This document shows positions 7,184-14,843 of a DNA stretch of 27,919 nt, one piece after another. The DNA is from Christensenella sp. UBA1224 (GTDB lineage: Bacteria > Bacillota > Clostridia > Christensenellales > Aristaeellaceae): NCBI GenBank assembly GCA_002309235.1, contig DBXA01000139.1, positions 12,382 to 40,300 on the forward strand, in the 5' to 3' direction. Under the pieces are notes generated by a model that saw nothing but the letters and a program-made list of their open reading frames with translations, ran no database searches and had not been told where the DNA came from. Numbering within the stretch: position 1 is the stretch's first letter; each line of letters starts with the position of its first letter. The translations under genes were made by a program, and so were the position numbers.

Positions 7184-7750
7184 ATGATCGAAATTCGCAG
7201 GGCGTTATTAGCGGATGCGGAAAGGCTTTTGGAGATATACGGTCACTATGTCAGGGATACGGCGGTCACCTTTGAGTATGAAGTCCCTTCTGTAGAAGAA
7301 TTCCGTTCCCGCATGACACGGATCATGAAACGCTATCCGTATCTTGTCATTGTCAGGGATGGTGTGACAGAAGGCTATGCGTATGCCGGACCTTTTAAAG
7401 ACAGGGCAGCTTATGACTGGTCGTGCGAAGTCACGATCTACCTTGATCACAGGGCACACAAATGCGGTATGGGACGAAAGCTCTATACTGCGCTGGAAGG
7501 GGCCCTCATGGAAATGGGGATACAGAACCTGTATGCCTGCATTGCTTACCCTGAGACAGAAGACGAGTTTCTTACGAAAAACAGCGCGGATTTCCATGCG
7601 CATCTTGGTTATGCCAGGGCCGGTATATTCCATAAATGCGGTTATAAGTTCGGGCGCTGGTATGATATGATCTGGATGGAGAAGATCATAGGGGACCACG
7701 AAGACGCGCAGAAACCCATCAGGGATTATCCGTTATTGGATAAACGGTAA
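7184..7750 (+). CDS. GNAT N-acetyltransferase, phosphinothricin/methionine-sulfoximine acetyltransferase-like
   Basis: A 188-residue cytoplasmic acetyltransferase of the Pat/YncA type, which acetylates small amines such as phosphinothricin, methionine sulfoximine or related amino-acid analogues using acetyl-CoA. The N-terminus IEIRRALLADAERLLEIYGHY and the TAVTFEYEVPSVEEF segment are typical of the group. The acetyl-CoA pyrophosphate loop is HKCGMGRKLYTALE (about 96-109), and HLGYARAGIFHKCGYKFGRW is the characteristic C-terminal strand. GGAGGA precedes the ATG at good spacing. It converges with the GH39-type gene, the two stops being only 17 bp apart. Real substrate unknown. Confidence 0.9.
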   Translation: MIEIRRALLADAERLLEIYGHYVRDTAVTFEYEVPSVEEFRSRMTRIMKRYPYLVIVRDGVTEGYAYAGPFKDRAAYDWSCEVTIYLDHRAHKCGMGRKLYTALEGALMEMGIQNLYACIAYPETEDEFLTKNSADFHAHLGYARAGIFHKCGYKFGRWYDMIWMEKIIGDHEDAQKPIRDYPLLDKR

Positions 7751-7767
7751 ACTGCGTGACCCGCTGT

Positions 7768-9093
7768 TCAGATGCTCAGCCTTGCGAGGGCAAAGCTGTT
7801 TCCCTGCATCACAAAGCTGTTCCCCTGTGCTTCCGCTGTATCGAGATCATGTGTATCATCAACGATGCGAAGCTCCGAAAGATGCATGCCCGGTAAGTCT
7901 ATCGTCACTTTGGCGGGGAGAGGCGGCGTGCGGTCAAAACCCTCATCATCGTTGTAGAAGGAGATGTATATGAGCACATCCCCGTTTTTATCCAGAGCGG
8001 CGGTGCAGTAGATATCCTCATCGGAAGAACAGGCGATCTGCGTACCTGCTTTGTACAGCTTGTTCCATGCATACAGAGCCCAGTAGCCCTTGAGCACGTC
8101 CACATCTCTCCCGGCACCGTGGGTCGTCATAGGCTTTGGGACGAAAAGATTGTTCCAGCTGCTCATCAAGACCTGCGCATCATAGAACATGAGCATATCC
8201 GTGCGCGTCGATTGTACGGAACTGATGACCGCGGCCATGAAGGACGCGGCGAAGGCGGTTTTATGCAGGTCTATGCTGGCCTGTATGGTGTCATCCCACC
8301 GGACGACGTAATTCCATTCGTCATAGATGCTTTGGACTCCGGAAAAACCGTACCTGTCCAGCGCACTGCTTACGATATTCGATGCTTCAACGGCTTGCCC
8401 GGGCGTATGGCAATAGCCATGCCAGGATACGAAATCGAGCGGGCAGCCATGTTCCTTCACATATTTGAGAAAAGGTTCAAACATACGGGACCATGGGCTT
8501 GTGAGGGCGAGCCCTCCTACCTTGATATCAGGATGCTCCCGCTTTAATACGGTCGAAACGGCCCTGTACAGTTCGAATATCTGTTCTTCAGAGCCTGTCC
8601 AGCACTGCGGGATGTCAGGCTCATTCCAAACCTCCCAATAACGGATATCCCAATGGAAACCGTTCGCCCATCCTTCATTGTAATGCGCGACGATGTGGGA
8701 GCATATGTCCGCAAACTTTTTATAATCCCGCGGCGGATGGATATGGCGTTTGATGGACTGATGCTCTATGGAGGAACCAAGGCGGTAAAACGGCTCCGTT
8801 CCCGCTTCACGCATCAGACGGAGGTATTCATCGGTAAAAGTGAAATTGTAGGAAGCCGGATCATCCGTATCCGCTTCAAAGCAGGGGAATATGCAGTGGA
8901 TATCCACGAATTCTCCCGAGCCGAAGGGATATTCGATGTCGTGCGTGCGCCCGAAGGGGATGCCGGCGGCTCTGAACCGTTCACTTGCGTCAAATGTGAA
9001 ATTGGCAGTCACCGGGCCGCCTCCCACACCGTGCATTGGCTTGACAGGGCCGAGGATCCTGCTTCTATCGATCCGCAGCAGCTTTTCCTTCAT
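7768..9093 (-). CDS. GH39-type glycoside hydrolase (beta-xylosidase / alpha-L-iduronidase family)
   Basis: A 441-residue clan-A TIM-barrel glycosidase. WEVWNEPD at 153-160 carries the acid/base glutamate (E158) after the conserved Asn, and IYDEWN at 256-261 carries the likely nucleophile E259; both are placed as in GH39 enzymes, which act on beta-xylosides, alpha-L-iduronides and some arabinosides or galactosides. A small C-terminal beta domain (from about 380) follows, as in xylosidases of this family. There is no signal peptide, so it acts inside the cell on imported oligosaccharides. The start at 9093 is supported by AAAGGAG nine bases upstream; an in-frame ATG at 9102 directly abuts that site. 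It is transcribed alone, divergent from the phosphoesterase. The precise sugar is unresolved. Confidence 0.85.
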   Translation of the reverse strand: MKEKLLRIDRSRILGPVKPMHGVGGGPVTANFTFDASERFRAAGIPFGRTHDIEYPFGSGEFVDIHCIFPCFEADTDDPASYNFTFTDEYLRLMREAGTEPFYRLGSSIEHQSIKRHIHPPRDYKKFADICSHIVAHYNEGWANGFHWDIRYWEVWNEPDIPQCWTGSEEQIFELYRAVSTVLKREHPDIKVGGLALTSPWSRMFEPFLKYVKEHGCPLDFVSWHGYCHTPGQAVEASNIVSSALDRYGFSGVQSIYDEWNYVVRWDDTIQASIDLHKTAFAASFMAAVISSVQSTRTDMLMFYDAQVLMSSWNNLFVPKPMTTHGAGRDVDVLKGYWALYAWNKLYKAGTQIACSSDEDIYCTAALDKNGDVLIYISFYNDDEGFDRTPPLPAKVTIDLPGMHLSELRIVDDTHDLDTAEAQGNSFVMQGNSFALARLSI

Positions 9094-9227
9094 AGGTACC
9101 ATCTCCTTTCCCCGTATGTGATAAGTATACCATGCGGTTACGTAGACTGAAAGACTGTATTTCCGCAAAGTGCTGTTCTTCTGGATTGTCAGTGCGGTTT
9201 ATGGTATCATGAAGAAGAACTTTTGAC

Positions 9228-9242
9228 CGGCAGACGCTGCCG
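9228..9242. repeat. Perfect inverted repeat CGGCAG-ACG-CTGCCG upstream of the phosphoesterase
   Basis: Six-base arms with a 3-base centre lie 30 bp before the phosphoesterase start, in its 5' leader. It could be a small RNA hairpin or a protein-binding site. No T run follows, so it is not a terminator. The 178-bp divergent gap also holds extended -10-like sequences in both directions (TGGTATCAT on plus, TGGTATACT on minus) without good -35 boxes. Confidence 0.35.
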
Positions 9243-9271
9243 TATCAATACAGCTGAGGTTTGAGACCAGT

Positions 9272-10171
9272 ATGAGGATAGGCGTTATTTCGGATATACA
9301 CAGCAATCTGCCGGCACTGCAGGCATGCATCCGGTATCTGGAAGCAGAGGGCTGCGATAAGTATTTCTTCCTGGGGGACTATGTTTCGGATACGCCGTAC
9401 ACGAGAGAAACCATGGACTTCCTGTACGGGTTCTTCCGTACGCATGCATGCCGCGTCCTGCGGGGAAACAGAGAAGAGTACATGCTCTCCCAGCGCACGG
9501 CGCTCAAAAACGGTGTGCAGGAACAGATCTGGCGTTATAATTCCGCGAGCGGCAACCTGCGCTATGCCTACGAACAGCTGACAGGGGAGGACCTGGATTT
9601 CTTTGAAAGCCTCCCCATCACCTTCGACTGCAAAGAAGAAGGATACCCCGGCATCCGCTGCTGTCACGGTTCTCCGGAAAACGTAAGAGAGCTTGTGCGG
9701 CTGGATGGGGACAGGGTGAAATACTGGCTGGATAAGACACCGTATCGCTACCTGATCTGCGCGCATACGCACTGCCCCGGAGAACTTGAGTATCGCGGAA
9801 AACACTGCTTCAATCCCGGCTGTGTGGGGATAGCGATCAATGACCCGGGGTTTGCCCAGTGCCTTATGCTGGAGGATGTCGTTGTCAACGGGGAGATATG
9901 CTGGAAACCGTCGTTTTTGAAGATCCCGTACGATAACAAGAAGGTCGTTCGGGATATGGTGGAAGGCGGATTGCTGGAAAAAGGCGCCTGGTTCATCAAC
10001 GGCAATATCCGGATCCTGCTGACGGGGAAGGATGGCTCGGCGCAGATGGTGGGAATGGCCTGCAGGCTTTCCGAGCAGGCGGGTGAGACCACTGCCTGGC
10101 CTCTGATCGATGAAAAGTATTTTGAACAGGCAGCCCGGGCTTTGGGGATACCCGACTGGAGAGAGTATTGA
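9272..10171 (+). CDS. Calcineurin-like metallophosphoesterase
   Basis: A 299-residue two-metal phosphoesterase. The metal and catalytic motifs appear in the family order: DIH (8-10), GD (35-36), GNR (65-67), H132 in CCHGSP, and the terminal AHTH (164-167), where the first position is Ala rather than the usual Gly; NPGCVG follows. This resembles the YfcE/DNA-repair-exonuclease-like and protein-phosphatase-like branch annotated as cyclic or phosphodiester hydrolases. About 100 further residues after the core form a C-terminal extension of unknown role. The ribosome site (GAGG, rather distant) is weak. azlC begins 16 bp after its stop, so the three genes are probably one operon, but no functional link to amino-acid export is obvious. 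Substrate unknown. Confidence 0.87.
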   Translation: MRIGVISDIHSNLPALQACIRYLEAEGCDKYFFLGDYVSDTPYTRETMDFLYGFFRTHACRVLRGNREEYMLSQRTALKNGVQEQIWRYNSASGNLRYAYEQLTGEDLDFFESLPITFDCKEEGYPGIRCCHGSPENVRELVRLDGDRVKYWLDKTPYRYLICAHTHCPGELEYRGKHCFNPGCVGIAINDPGFAQCLMLEDVVVNGEICWKPSFLKIPYDNKKVVRDMVEGGLLEKGAWFINGNIRILLTGKDGSAQMVGMACRLSEQAGETTAWPLIDEKYFEQAARALGIPDWREY

Positions 10172-10187
10172 CGCAGGGGGCCGGTGT

Positions 10188-10892
10188 ATGAAGGATATGA
10201 GACGGATGAACGGAAAACTGATCGGCATGGCGTTCTATAGATCCCTCCCCGTCATGGCTGGCTATCTGGTCCTCGGGATAGGATTCGGGATCCTTATGCG
10301 ATCGGCGGGTTACGGCGTTTTATGGGCATTTGCCATGAGCGCTTTTATCTATGCCGGTTCCATGCAATACGTAGGAGCAGGGCTTCTTGCGGGCGGCGCG
10401 TCCGTCATTCTGACCGCGCTGACCACGCTGATGGTCAACGCGCGCCACCTTTTCTACAGTATTTCGATGATAGACAGGTATAAGGATGCCGGAAAGGTAA
10501 AGCCATACCTGATCTTCGCCCTGACAGATGAAACATATTCTCTCCTTTGCGATGGGAAAGTGCCGGAGGGGGAGGATGCGGACAGGTACCGCTTCCTCGT
10601 TTCCCTTTTCGATCACTGCTACTGGGTCACGGGAAGCGTGGCAGGCAGCCTGCTCGGCAGTGTCCTTCCCTTTTCCACACTGGGGATCGAATTTGCCATG
10701 ACCGCCCTGTTTCTGGTCTCGTTTACGGAGCAGTGGATCGGGAACGGAGATCATATCCCGGCGGTCACGGGGGCAGCCGCTTCTCTTTTCTGCCTGCTGG
10801 TATTCGGGGCGGAGCGGTTCCTGATCCCGTCCATGCTTCTGATCACACTGGTGCTCACGCTTGTGCGCGGGAGGGAGGCGGACGCAGAATGA
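10188..10892 (+). CDS. azlC: AzlC family branched-chain amino acid exporter, large subunit
   Basis: A 234-residue membrane protein with several hydrophobic segments. The family signature is clear: AFIYAGSMQYVGAGLLAGGA in the second and third segments and LMVNARHLFYSISM in the middle. AzlC pairs with the small AzlD subunit to export branched-chain amino acids or their toxic analogues. The start at 10188 has AGGGGG eight bases upstream; an in-frame ATG 78 bp earlier would overlap the phosphoesterase and add a non-membrane, proline/glycine-rich stretch. azlD overlaps its stop by 4 bp (ATGA), a sign of translational coupling. Confidence 0.93.
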   Translation: MKDMRRMNGKLIGMAFYRSLPVMAGYLVLGIGFGILMRSAGYGVLWAFAMSAFIYAGSMQYVGAGLLAGGASVILTALTTLMVNARHLFYSISMIDRYKDAGKVKPYLIFALTDETYSLLCDGKVPEGEDADRYRFLVSLFDHCYWVTGSVAGSLLGSVLPFSTLGIEFAMTALFLVSFTEQWIGNGDHIPAVTGAAASLFCLLVFGAERFLIPSMLLITLVLTLVRGREADAE

Positions 10893-11200
10893 GATCTGCC
10901 ATACTCGTCGCTGTGATGGCCGGGGTGACGATCCTCCTCCGGTTCCTCCCGTTCTGGGTCTTCAAAAAGAAAACACCTGCATTCATCTCGTACCTGGGCA
11001 GGGTATTGCCGCCCGCGATCATGGGCATGCTGGTCGTATACTGCCTGAAGGATACGCCTGTCCTGGAAGCACCGCATGGCCTTCCGGAGCTCATCGCATC
11101 CTTAATCGTCATCGGGCTGCAGTTATGGAAACACAATTCACTCTTGAGCATCCTTTCCGGTACCTGCGCGTATATGCTGATGGTCCAGACGGTATTCTGA
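10889..11200 (+). CDS. azlD: AzlD family branched-chain amino acid transport protein, small subunit
   Basis: A 103-residue hydrophobic protein beginning MRSAILVAVMAGVTILLRFLP, with four membrane segments. ISYLGRVLPPAIMGMLVVYCL is the AzlD hallmark region (a Pro-Pro-Ala-Ile stretch after a short loop). It starts inside the azlC stop codon through an ATGA overlap. It is expected to form the exporter complex with AzlC in the cytoplasmic membrane. No terminator is visible after its stop in the next 170 bp. Confidence 0.93.
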   Translation: MRSAILVAVMAGVTILLRFLPFWVFKKKTPAFISYLGRVLPPAIMGMLVVYCLKDTPVLEAPHGLPELIASLIVIGLQLWKHNSLLSILSGTCAYMLMVQTVF

Positions 11201-11281
11201 CGCAGGCAGCGACAGGCTTTGCGGGCGGGCTGACGGCTGATGAGATATGAAAACACCAAAAGTCTTAGGACTCTTGGCGCA

Positions 11282-11384
11282 ATGTCTGCAAAGCGGCAGC
11301 ACTTTGAAAGACATATGTACAGAGAAATGCTGAAAGAGCTGGAAGTCTGGAAGCAAAAATACACAGGAAGCTTTAAAGCAGGTT
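11282..11384 (+). pseudogene. Possible N-terminal remnant of an AAA-family (DUF4143-type) ATPase
   Basis: In the gap between azlD and the metallo-hydrolase the plus strand encodes RHMYREMLKELEVWKQKYTG followed by SFKA. From memory this resembles the N-terminus of Firmicute AAA ATPases, in which a WK-x-x-x-x-G segment is followed immediately by the Walker A strand. Here the similarity stops just where the Walker A motif should begin, and the frame then runs through the antisense of the neighbouring gene. There is no ribosome site. The likeliest reading is the stub of a deleted gene; chance resemblance is possible. Confidence 0.3.
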
Positions 11385-12170
11385 CATATCTCCATGCCCG
11401 GGTATGCATATCTCGGTGTGCGGGAGATAAACGCGCAATCCTTCCCGTACAAGGCATGCGTGTTCTTCCGTCCACATATCGCTTGGCTCACGGCCGAAAT
11501 CGTATAGATGCGCGAGCCATATGCGCCGCGCTTTTGAGGCGGCGAAATAGCGGCAGAAGGCATCGACATCCGTCTGAGTGAAGTTCAGGGCGCTGCGCCT
11601 GCCGAGCCAGACGTGGGCGAACAGCTCGTCTGCATATTCAAGCGGCGGGGCTTTATCGTAGGAACGCACGTCGCCGGGAAACAGGAATATCCTTCCGGCG
11701 GTGACGACGCGGAAACCGTATTCATCCAGGCCGTGCAGCTCCCCGCCGTACATATCCCTGTGGAGGGAGACGAAGGCGGATGCCTGCAGCCCCCCGATCT
11801 CCACCGTTTCGACCGGGGAGACATACCGGACGGACCCCGCGCATTCTTCAGCCGCTTTCCGCTGCTCGTCCGTAAGGAAGTCCGGCATTATCACCTGGGC
11901 TCCGGTTTCCCGCATTGCCTTTAGAAAACGCGGATCATAATGATCCCCATGCAGATGGGTTATGAATATCGCCTTTACTTCGCCTAAAACGCCGGCGAGC
12001 TGCTCATCCGCAAGCGCATGCTCATCGGCAGAGAGTACGGGGTCGACCAGCCAAAGCTCGCCCCCTGTGCGCATGAGGTAGCTTGCGTGATGAAGGAGCC
12101 AGAAGGCATCCTTTGCGCCTTCGGCCAGTTCCTGCCGTATGGCTTTCCATTTTTCCTCAAAACCGATCAT
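11373..12170 (-). CDS. Metallo-beta-lactamase-fold hydrolase, UlaG-like (sugar-lactone type)
   Basis: A 265-residue cytoplasmic MBL-fold enzyme. The zinc-binding motif is THLHGDHYD, with H72, H74, D76 and H77. HRDMYGGELHG, FLFPGDVRSY and the terminal PGHGD provide further ligands. The overall layout resembles UlaG (L-ascorbate-6-phosphate lactonase), which opens a sugar lactone, rather than a beta-lactamase or glyoxalase II. It overlaps the upstream isomerase gene by 4 bp (ATGA), so the two are translationally coupled and probably act in one pathway. The exact lactone or ester substrate cannot be read from the sequence. Confidence 0.85.
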   Translation of the reverse strand: MIGFEEKWKAIRQELAEGAKDAFWLLHHASYLMRTGGELWLVDPVLSADEHALADEQLAGVLGEVKAIFITHLHGDHYDPRFLKAMRETGAQVIMPDFLTDEQRKAAEECAGSVRYVSPVETVEIGGLQASAFVSLHRDMYGGELHGLDEYGFRVVTAGRIFLFPGDVRSYDKAPPLEYADELFAHVWLGRRSALNFTQTDVDAFCRYFAASKARRIWLAHLYDFGREPSDMWTEEHACLVREGLRVYLPHTEICIPGHGDMNLL

Positions 12171-12988
12171 TCTCCGAGTATCTCCCTTAATGTATTGATG
12201 GAATCCTCCATACCGGTCCGTACATCCATATAGGATATGTATTTATCGGCCTTTACCTCGATATTGTAGATCCCCTTGTATCCTGCTTCCTTGAGAGCGG
12301 CTATGTACGCGCTGATGGGGCAGGGAACGATGGGATGATGCGTATCCATGTCTTTCAGGCAGTGAATATGGGTATGCCGTACGAGTGACAGGGCCTCGTG
12401 AGAGGGAACCGTTTCGATCGGCAGGCCAGATCTGACTACATTGTAGGCATAATGGCCCATATCCCAGCAGATACCGATGTTCGGGCTTTTCGGGAGCGTC
12501 GCGGGTATGTTGTTGATGCGGAAATGCTCCTTTTCGCCGGGGAAGGATTCATCCCTGACCCTCTGGCTCTCCACAGCCAGCGTTATACCCGGCCATGTGT
12601 TGAGGAGAGCCCGGGACCAGTCTCCGGTGATCCTTTTGGTTGCCGGCAGATCCGTAAGTCCGTGCAGCGTAATGCTCAGATCGTCCTGGTGATCGAATAT
12701 GATGCGGAAGAGGGAATCAAACCGCTCCAGGTATGCTTCTCCCGTCATATCCTCCAGGACTCCGTGTATGCTCACCCGCATACCGGCGCCGTACAGCCTG
12801 CTTAGGATCTCCTTTGTGACGGGATCCGGCATTTTGGAAAAGATGAAAGAGATCTCTATGGAACGCACATTCATGCGGTACAGCAGTGAAAGGGCCGCAT
12901 CGAGACCTCCCCAGGAATCTATCAGGGCCTGCTCAGGCCCCTTGCCGTCACCTGCGAGCGTGGGGTATTTCAGCGTCAGACCGATCAT
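12167..12988 (-). CDS. Sugar phosphate isomerase/epimerase family TIM-barrel protein
   Basis: A 273-residue AP-endonuclease-2-superfamily barrel. Likely metal-site segments are LAVESQRV, NIGICWDMGHY, HTHIHCLKD and IYNIEVKAD, matching the Glu/Asp/His/Glu pattern of xylose-isomerase-like sugar epimerases. The start at 12988 has GGGAGG eight bases upstream; the frame remains open for 67 further codons, but those run through non-coding-looking DNA and lack a ribosome site. It is the first gene of a two-gene unit with the UlaG-like hydrolase, which suggests a sugar-acid or lactone catabolic step (hydrolysis then epimerisation, as in the ula pathway). Substrate unknown. Confidence 0.85.
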   Translation of the reverse strand: MIGLTLKYPTLAGDGKGPEQALIDSWGGLDAALSLLYRMNVRSIEISFIFSKMPDPVTKEILSRLYGAGMRVSIHGVLEDMTGEAYLERFDSLFRIIFDHQDDLSITLHGLTDLPATKRITGDWSRALLNTWPGITLAVESQRVRDESFPGEKEHFRINNIPATLPKSPNIGICWDMGHYAYNVVRSGLPIETVPSHEALSLVRHTHIHCLKDMDTHHPIVPCPISAYIAALKEAGYKGIYNIEVKADKYISYMDVRTGMEDSINTLREILGE

Positions 12989-13580
12989 GATGAACCCTCC
13001 CGTCAGTGCGATGTCTTGTTTTCCTAAGTATATCACGAAGCGGACTATTATTCTATGGTCCTTTTCGGAAGACGGATAGTATACCGTGCCGAAGAAACGG
13101 ACTGTCCGCGCGGATACTGATTGAATAATCCGACCATTGACAATATGCTTTCTTTGGTGACAAAATATATCCGTCTTTTCTGGGATCATACGGGATATAC
13201 GCCTTCGGTATGGCGTACAGTCAACAAAGGATAACGCTCTAAGAAAAATGTTGTTGGGAGATTGAGGGCAGCGAATATATGTATAACGGCAATAACTGAA
13301 AAACGATATGCGGCTGTTGCGGCTTTGACTGCTTTCGGAGGACGCTTTTCCATCCCTCTTGGGTGCGTCATCTATTGGTGCATAAAACTGTCAATCAACT
13401 TAAAAAAGCAGGGATCAAACGAACCGATCGATCGCTTTGATCGTTGAATAATAATGACGGTCAGATTCGGAATTCTGTATGAGGAAAACATACAAAGATC
13501 GAGCATGGCTCAAAAAGTCTTTTCAGATGGAAATGGCGTCTGAAAAGCAATGCGAGAGATAAATAGGGGAGGAAACAAAG
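12989..13580. other. 592-bp intergenic region without a convincing gene
   Basis: Short open frames of about 60 codons exist on both strands (13186-13371 minus, 13262-13447 plus), but they overlap, lack ribosome sites and match no family that I recognise. The stretch holds an 11-nt perfect palindrome CGGACTGTCCG (13098-13108), tandem GATCGATC-type short repeats near 13430, and the larger inverted repeat at 13519-13547. It must contain the promoters of both flanking divergent genes, but no clean -35/-10 pair was found. Confidence 0.5.
13519..13547. repeat. Inverted repeat CTTTTCAGA-N11-TCTGAAAAG
   Basis: Nine-base perfect arms (13519-13527 and 13539-13547) with an 11-nt centre lie 33 bp before the start of the frameshifted gene. 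On the minus strand the second arm is followed by ACTTTTT, so it could act as an AT-rich terminator for leftward transcription; on the plus strand it would fold in the 5' leader next to the ribosome site. A protein operator is a third option. Confidence 0.5.
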
Positions 13581-14619
13581 ATGACACCTCTGTCACTGAA
13601 AACACTTGCGAGGAAGTATGCTGAACTGGGGCTTTCGCAGGAGAAACTCGATCTCTTGCATGATTACTTCCTTTGCTTCTCCAATCTTTATGGAGTGATC
13701 TCAGTTAATGAAGCATGGAATGTCTTCAAGCATTATGAAGGGAGCAATCGACTGCACAAAAGGGATTTCGTTGCATTCTCCGGCATCGTAAAAAGAGAAC
13801 CGGGGCATCCGTACTCGGTGCTTGAGCTGCAGGATGCCTATTCGGAAGAAACAACGGAGGATCCAGAGGAACGGCTGATCGTGAACAACAGGTTGATCGG
13901 TTCCGGTTACGGGAAGTATATATTGCTGTATCACACCGTAGACCGACAGGTAGACAAACCTTATTACCTGCCCAATGAGAGGTCTTCTTTCCTGGCCAAT
14001 GTCGAGGATAGGTTTTTCCTCAGTCCAGAGGGGAAGCAGATGGTCAAGTTCCTGGGCAAGCTGAAAACCGATGGCCGGTACAGAGATTTTGACGGAAAGC
14101 CGCGTGGCGATATCCTGGACCTGGACGGGAAACTTGTTGCCGGAAAATGCCTTTCTGACTTCGCATGTTATACAAGAACAGAGCAGTTTGATATTGACTA
14201 CTTCAAGAATGACGCAAAAAAAAGAGAAGCTGCGGCAGGAATACATGACGACTGCCCTGGACAAGATTCTCTACTATATCTTCAGAGATATCCAGACCGG
14301 CGGCTTTCTGCCCAGTGAAGGTCTTTCAGAAAGCATACGGTTTTTAGCGGGCTTTCTCAGCAGGGACCTGGGCGTACAGCTTACCGGGGCTCAGATGGAA
14401 CAGTTCTGCAAACTGTATATAAGTCTGAACAATCACAGTCATCTTTGGCAGAACTGCGGCTGGCAGCCGGACGAACTGTGGCGCAGCAGTGGGAGCCGTA
14501 TGCCGGAAACCATCTCGATCGGACCAAATCTGAAAAAGCTGTTTGAAGAAGGAAAAATGGATCGGGCAGAATTCGAACAAGAGCTTAGGAAGCTGAGCAT
14601 TAAGTTGTCAGAAGAATAA
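13581..14619 (+). pseudogene. Unrecognised protein gene interrupted by a one-base shift in an A8 tract
   Basis: A strong ribosome site (GGGGAGG) precedes ATG at 13581. The first frame gives about 213 sensible residues up to DYFKNDAKK; then the frame degenerates. The second frame resumes at KLRQEYMTTALDKILYYIFR and ends at 14619. The switch falls in a run of eight A (14216-14223): with seven A the reading frame would be continuous, giving a protein of about 345 residues that continues DAKKEKLRQEYM. The protein is soluble and charged, with a central VNNRLIGSGYGKYILLYHTV and a mixed helical C-terminal half (LFEEGKMDRAEFEQELRKLS). I do not recognise the family. Options are a real frameshift mutation, polymerase or sequencing slippage, phase variation, or productive transcriptional slippage. 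Direct neighbours give no functional hint. Confidence 0.75.
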
Positions 14620-14768
14620 TACATCGTGAAAGTGCTTGTCGGATGCTGCAGGCGCTCGATTGTTCCTCATATATAATTTTCGGTTTCTTTTGGATGCTTA
14701 TCACGCGGTTTCTCGTGTAAAATGACATTTTTAACCAGTCGAGCGGGACAAACGTTCCTGAAGAAGCA

Positions 14769-14804
14769 GGAGGCTGACGGTAAACCCGCCGGCCTCCCGG
14801 TTTT
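14769..14804 (+). terminator. Probable terminator hairpin between the frameshifted gene and pepF
   Basis: GGAGGCTGACGG pairs with CCGCCGGCCTCC (one mismatch, TAAAC loop) and is followed on the plus strand by CGGTTTT. It would stop rightward transcription from the frameshifted gene before it runs into pepF. On the minus strand the hairpin is followed by TGCTTCTTC, so weak bidirectional use after pepF is possible. Confidence 0.55.
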
Positions 14805-14843
14805 ACAGGCGATATGGCGTTTGACCGCGTCCTGCAAGGCGCG

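Noticed and set aside
11398..11581. C-terminal part of the open frame following the ATPase-like stub
   Set aside because: It is simply the antisense of the UlaG-like hydrolase gene, not a continuation of the ATPase.
13425..13445. Clustered GATCGATC-like repeats as a possible replication or attachment site
   Set aside because: Too short and without flanking direct repeats, integrase gene or DnaA-box cluster.
13186..13447. Two overlapping 60-codon frames on opposite strands
   Set aside because: No ribosome sites, no known family, and they mirror each other; treated as non-coding.
14216..14223. Programmed -1 ribosomal frameshift at the A8 tract
   Set aside because: A -1 shift gives a frame that does not lead into the downstream protein; loss of one A or a +1 shift is required, so slippage or mutation is favoured.
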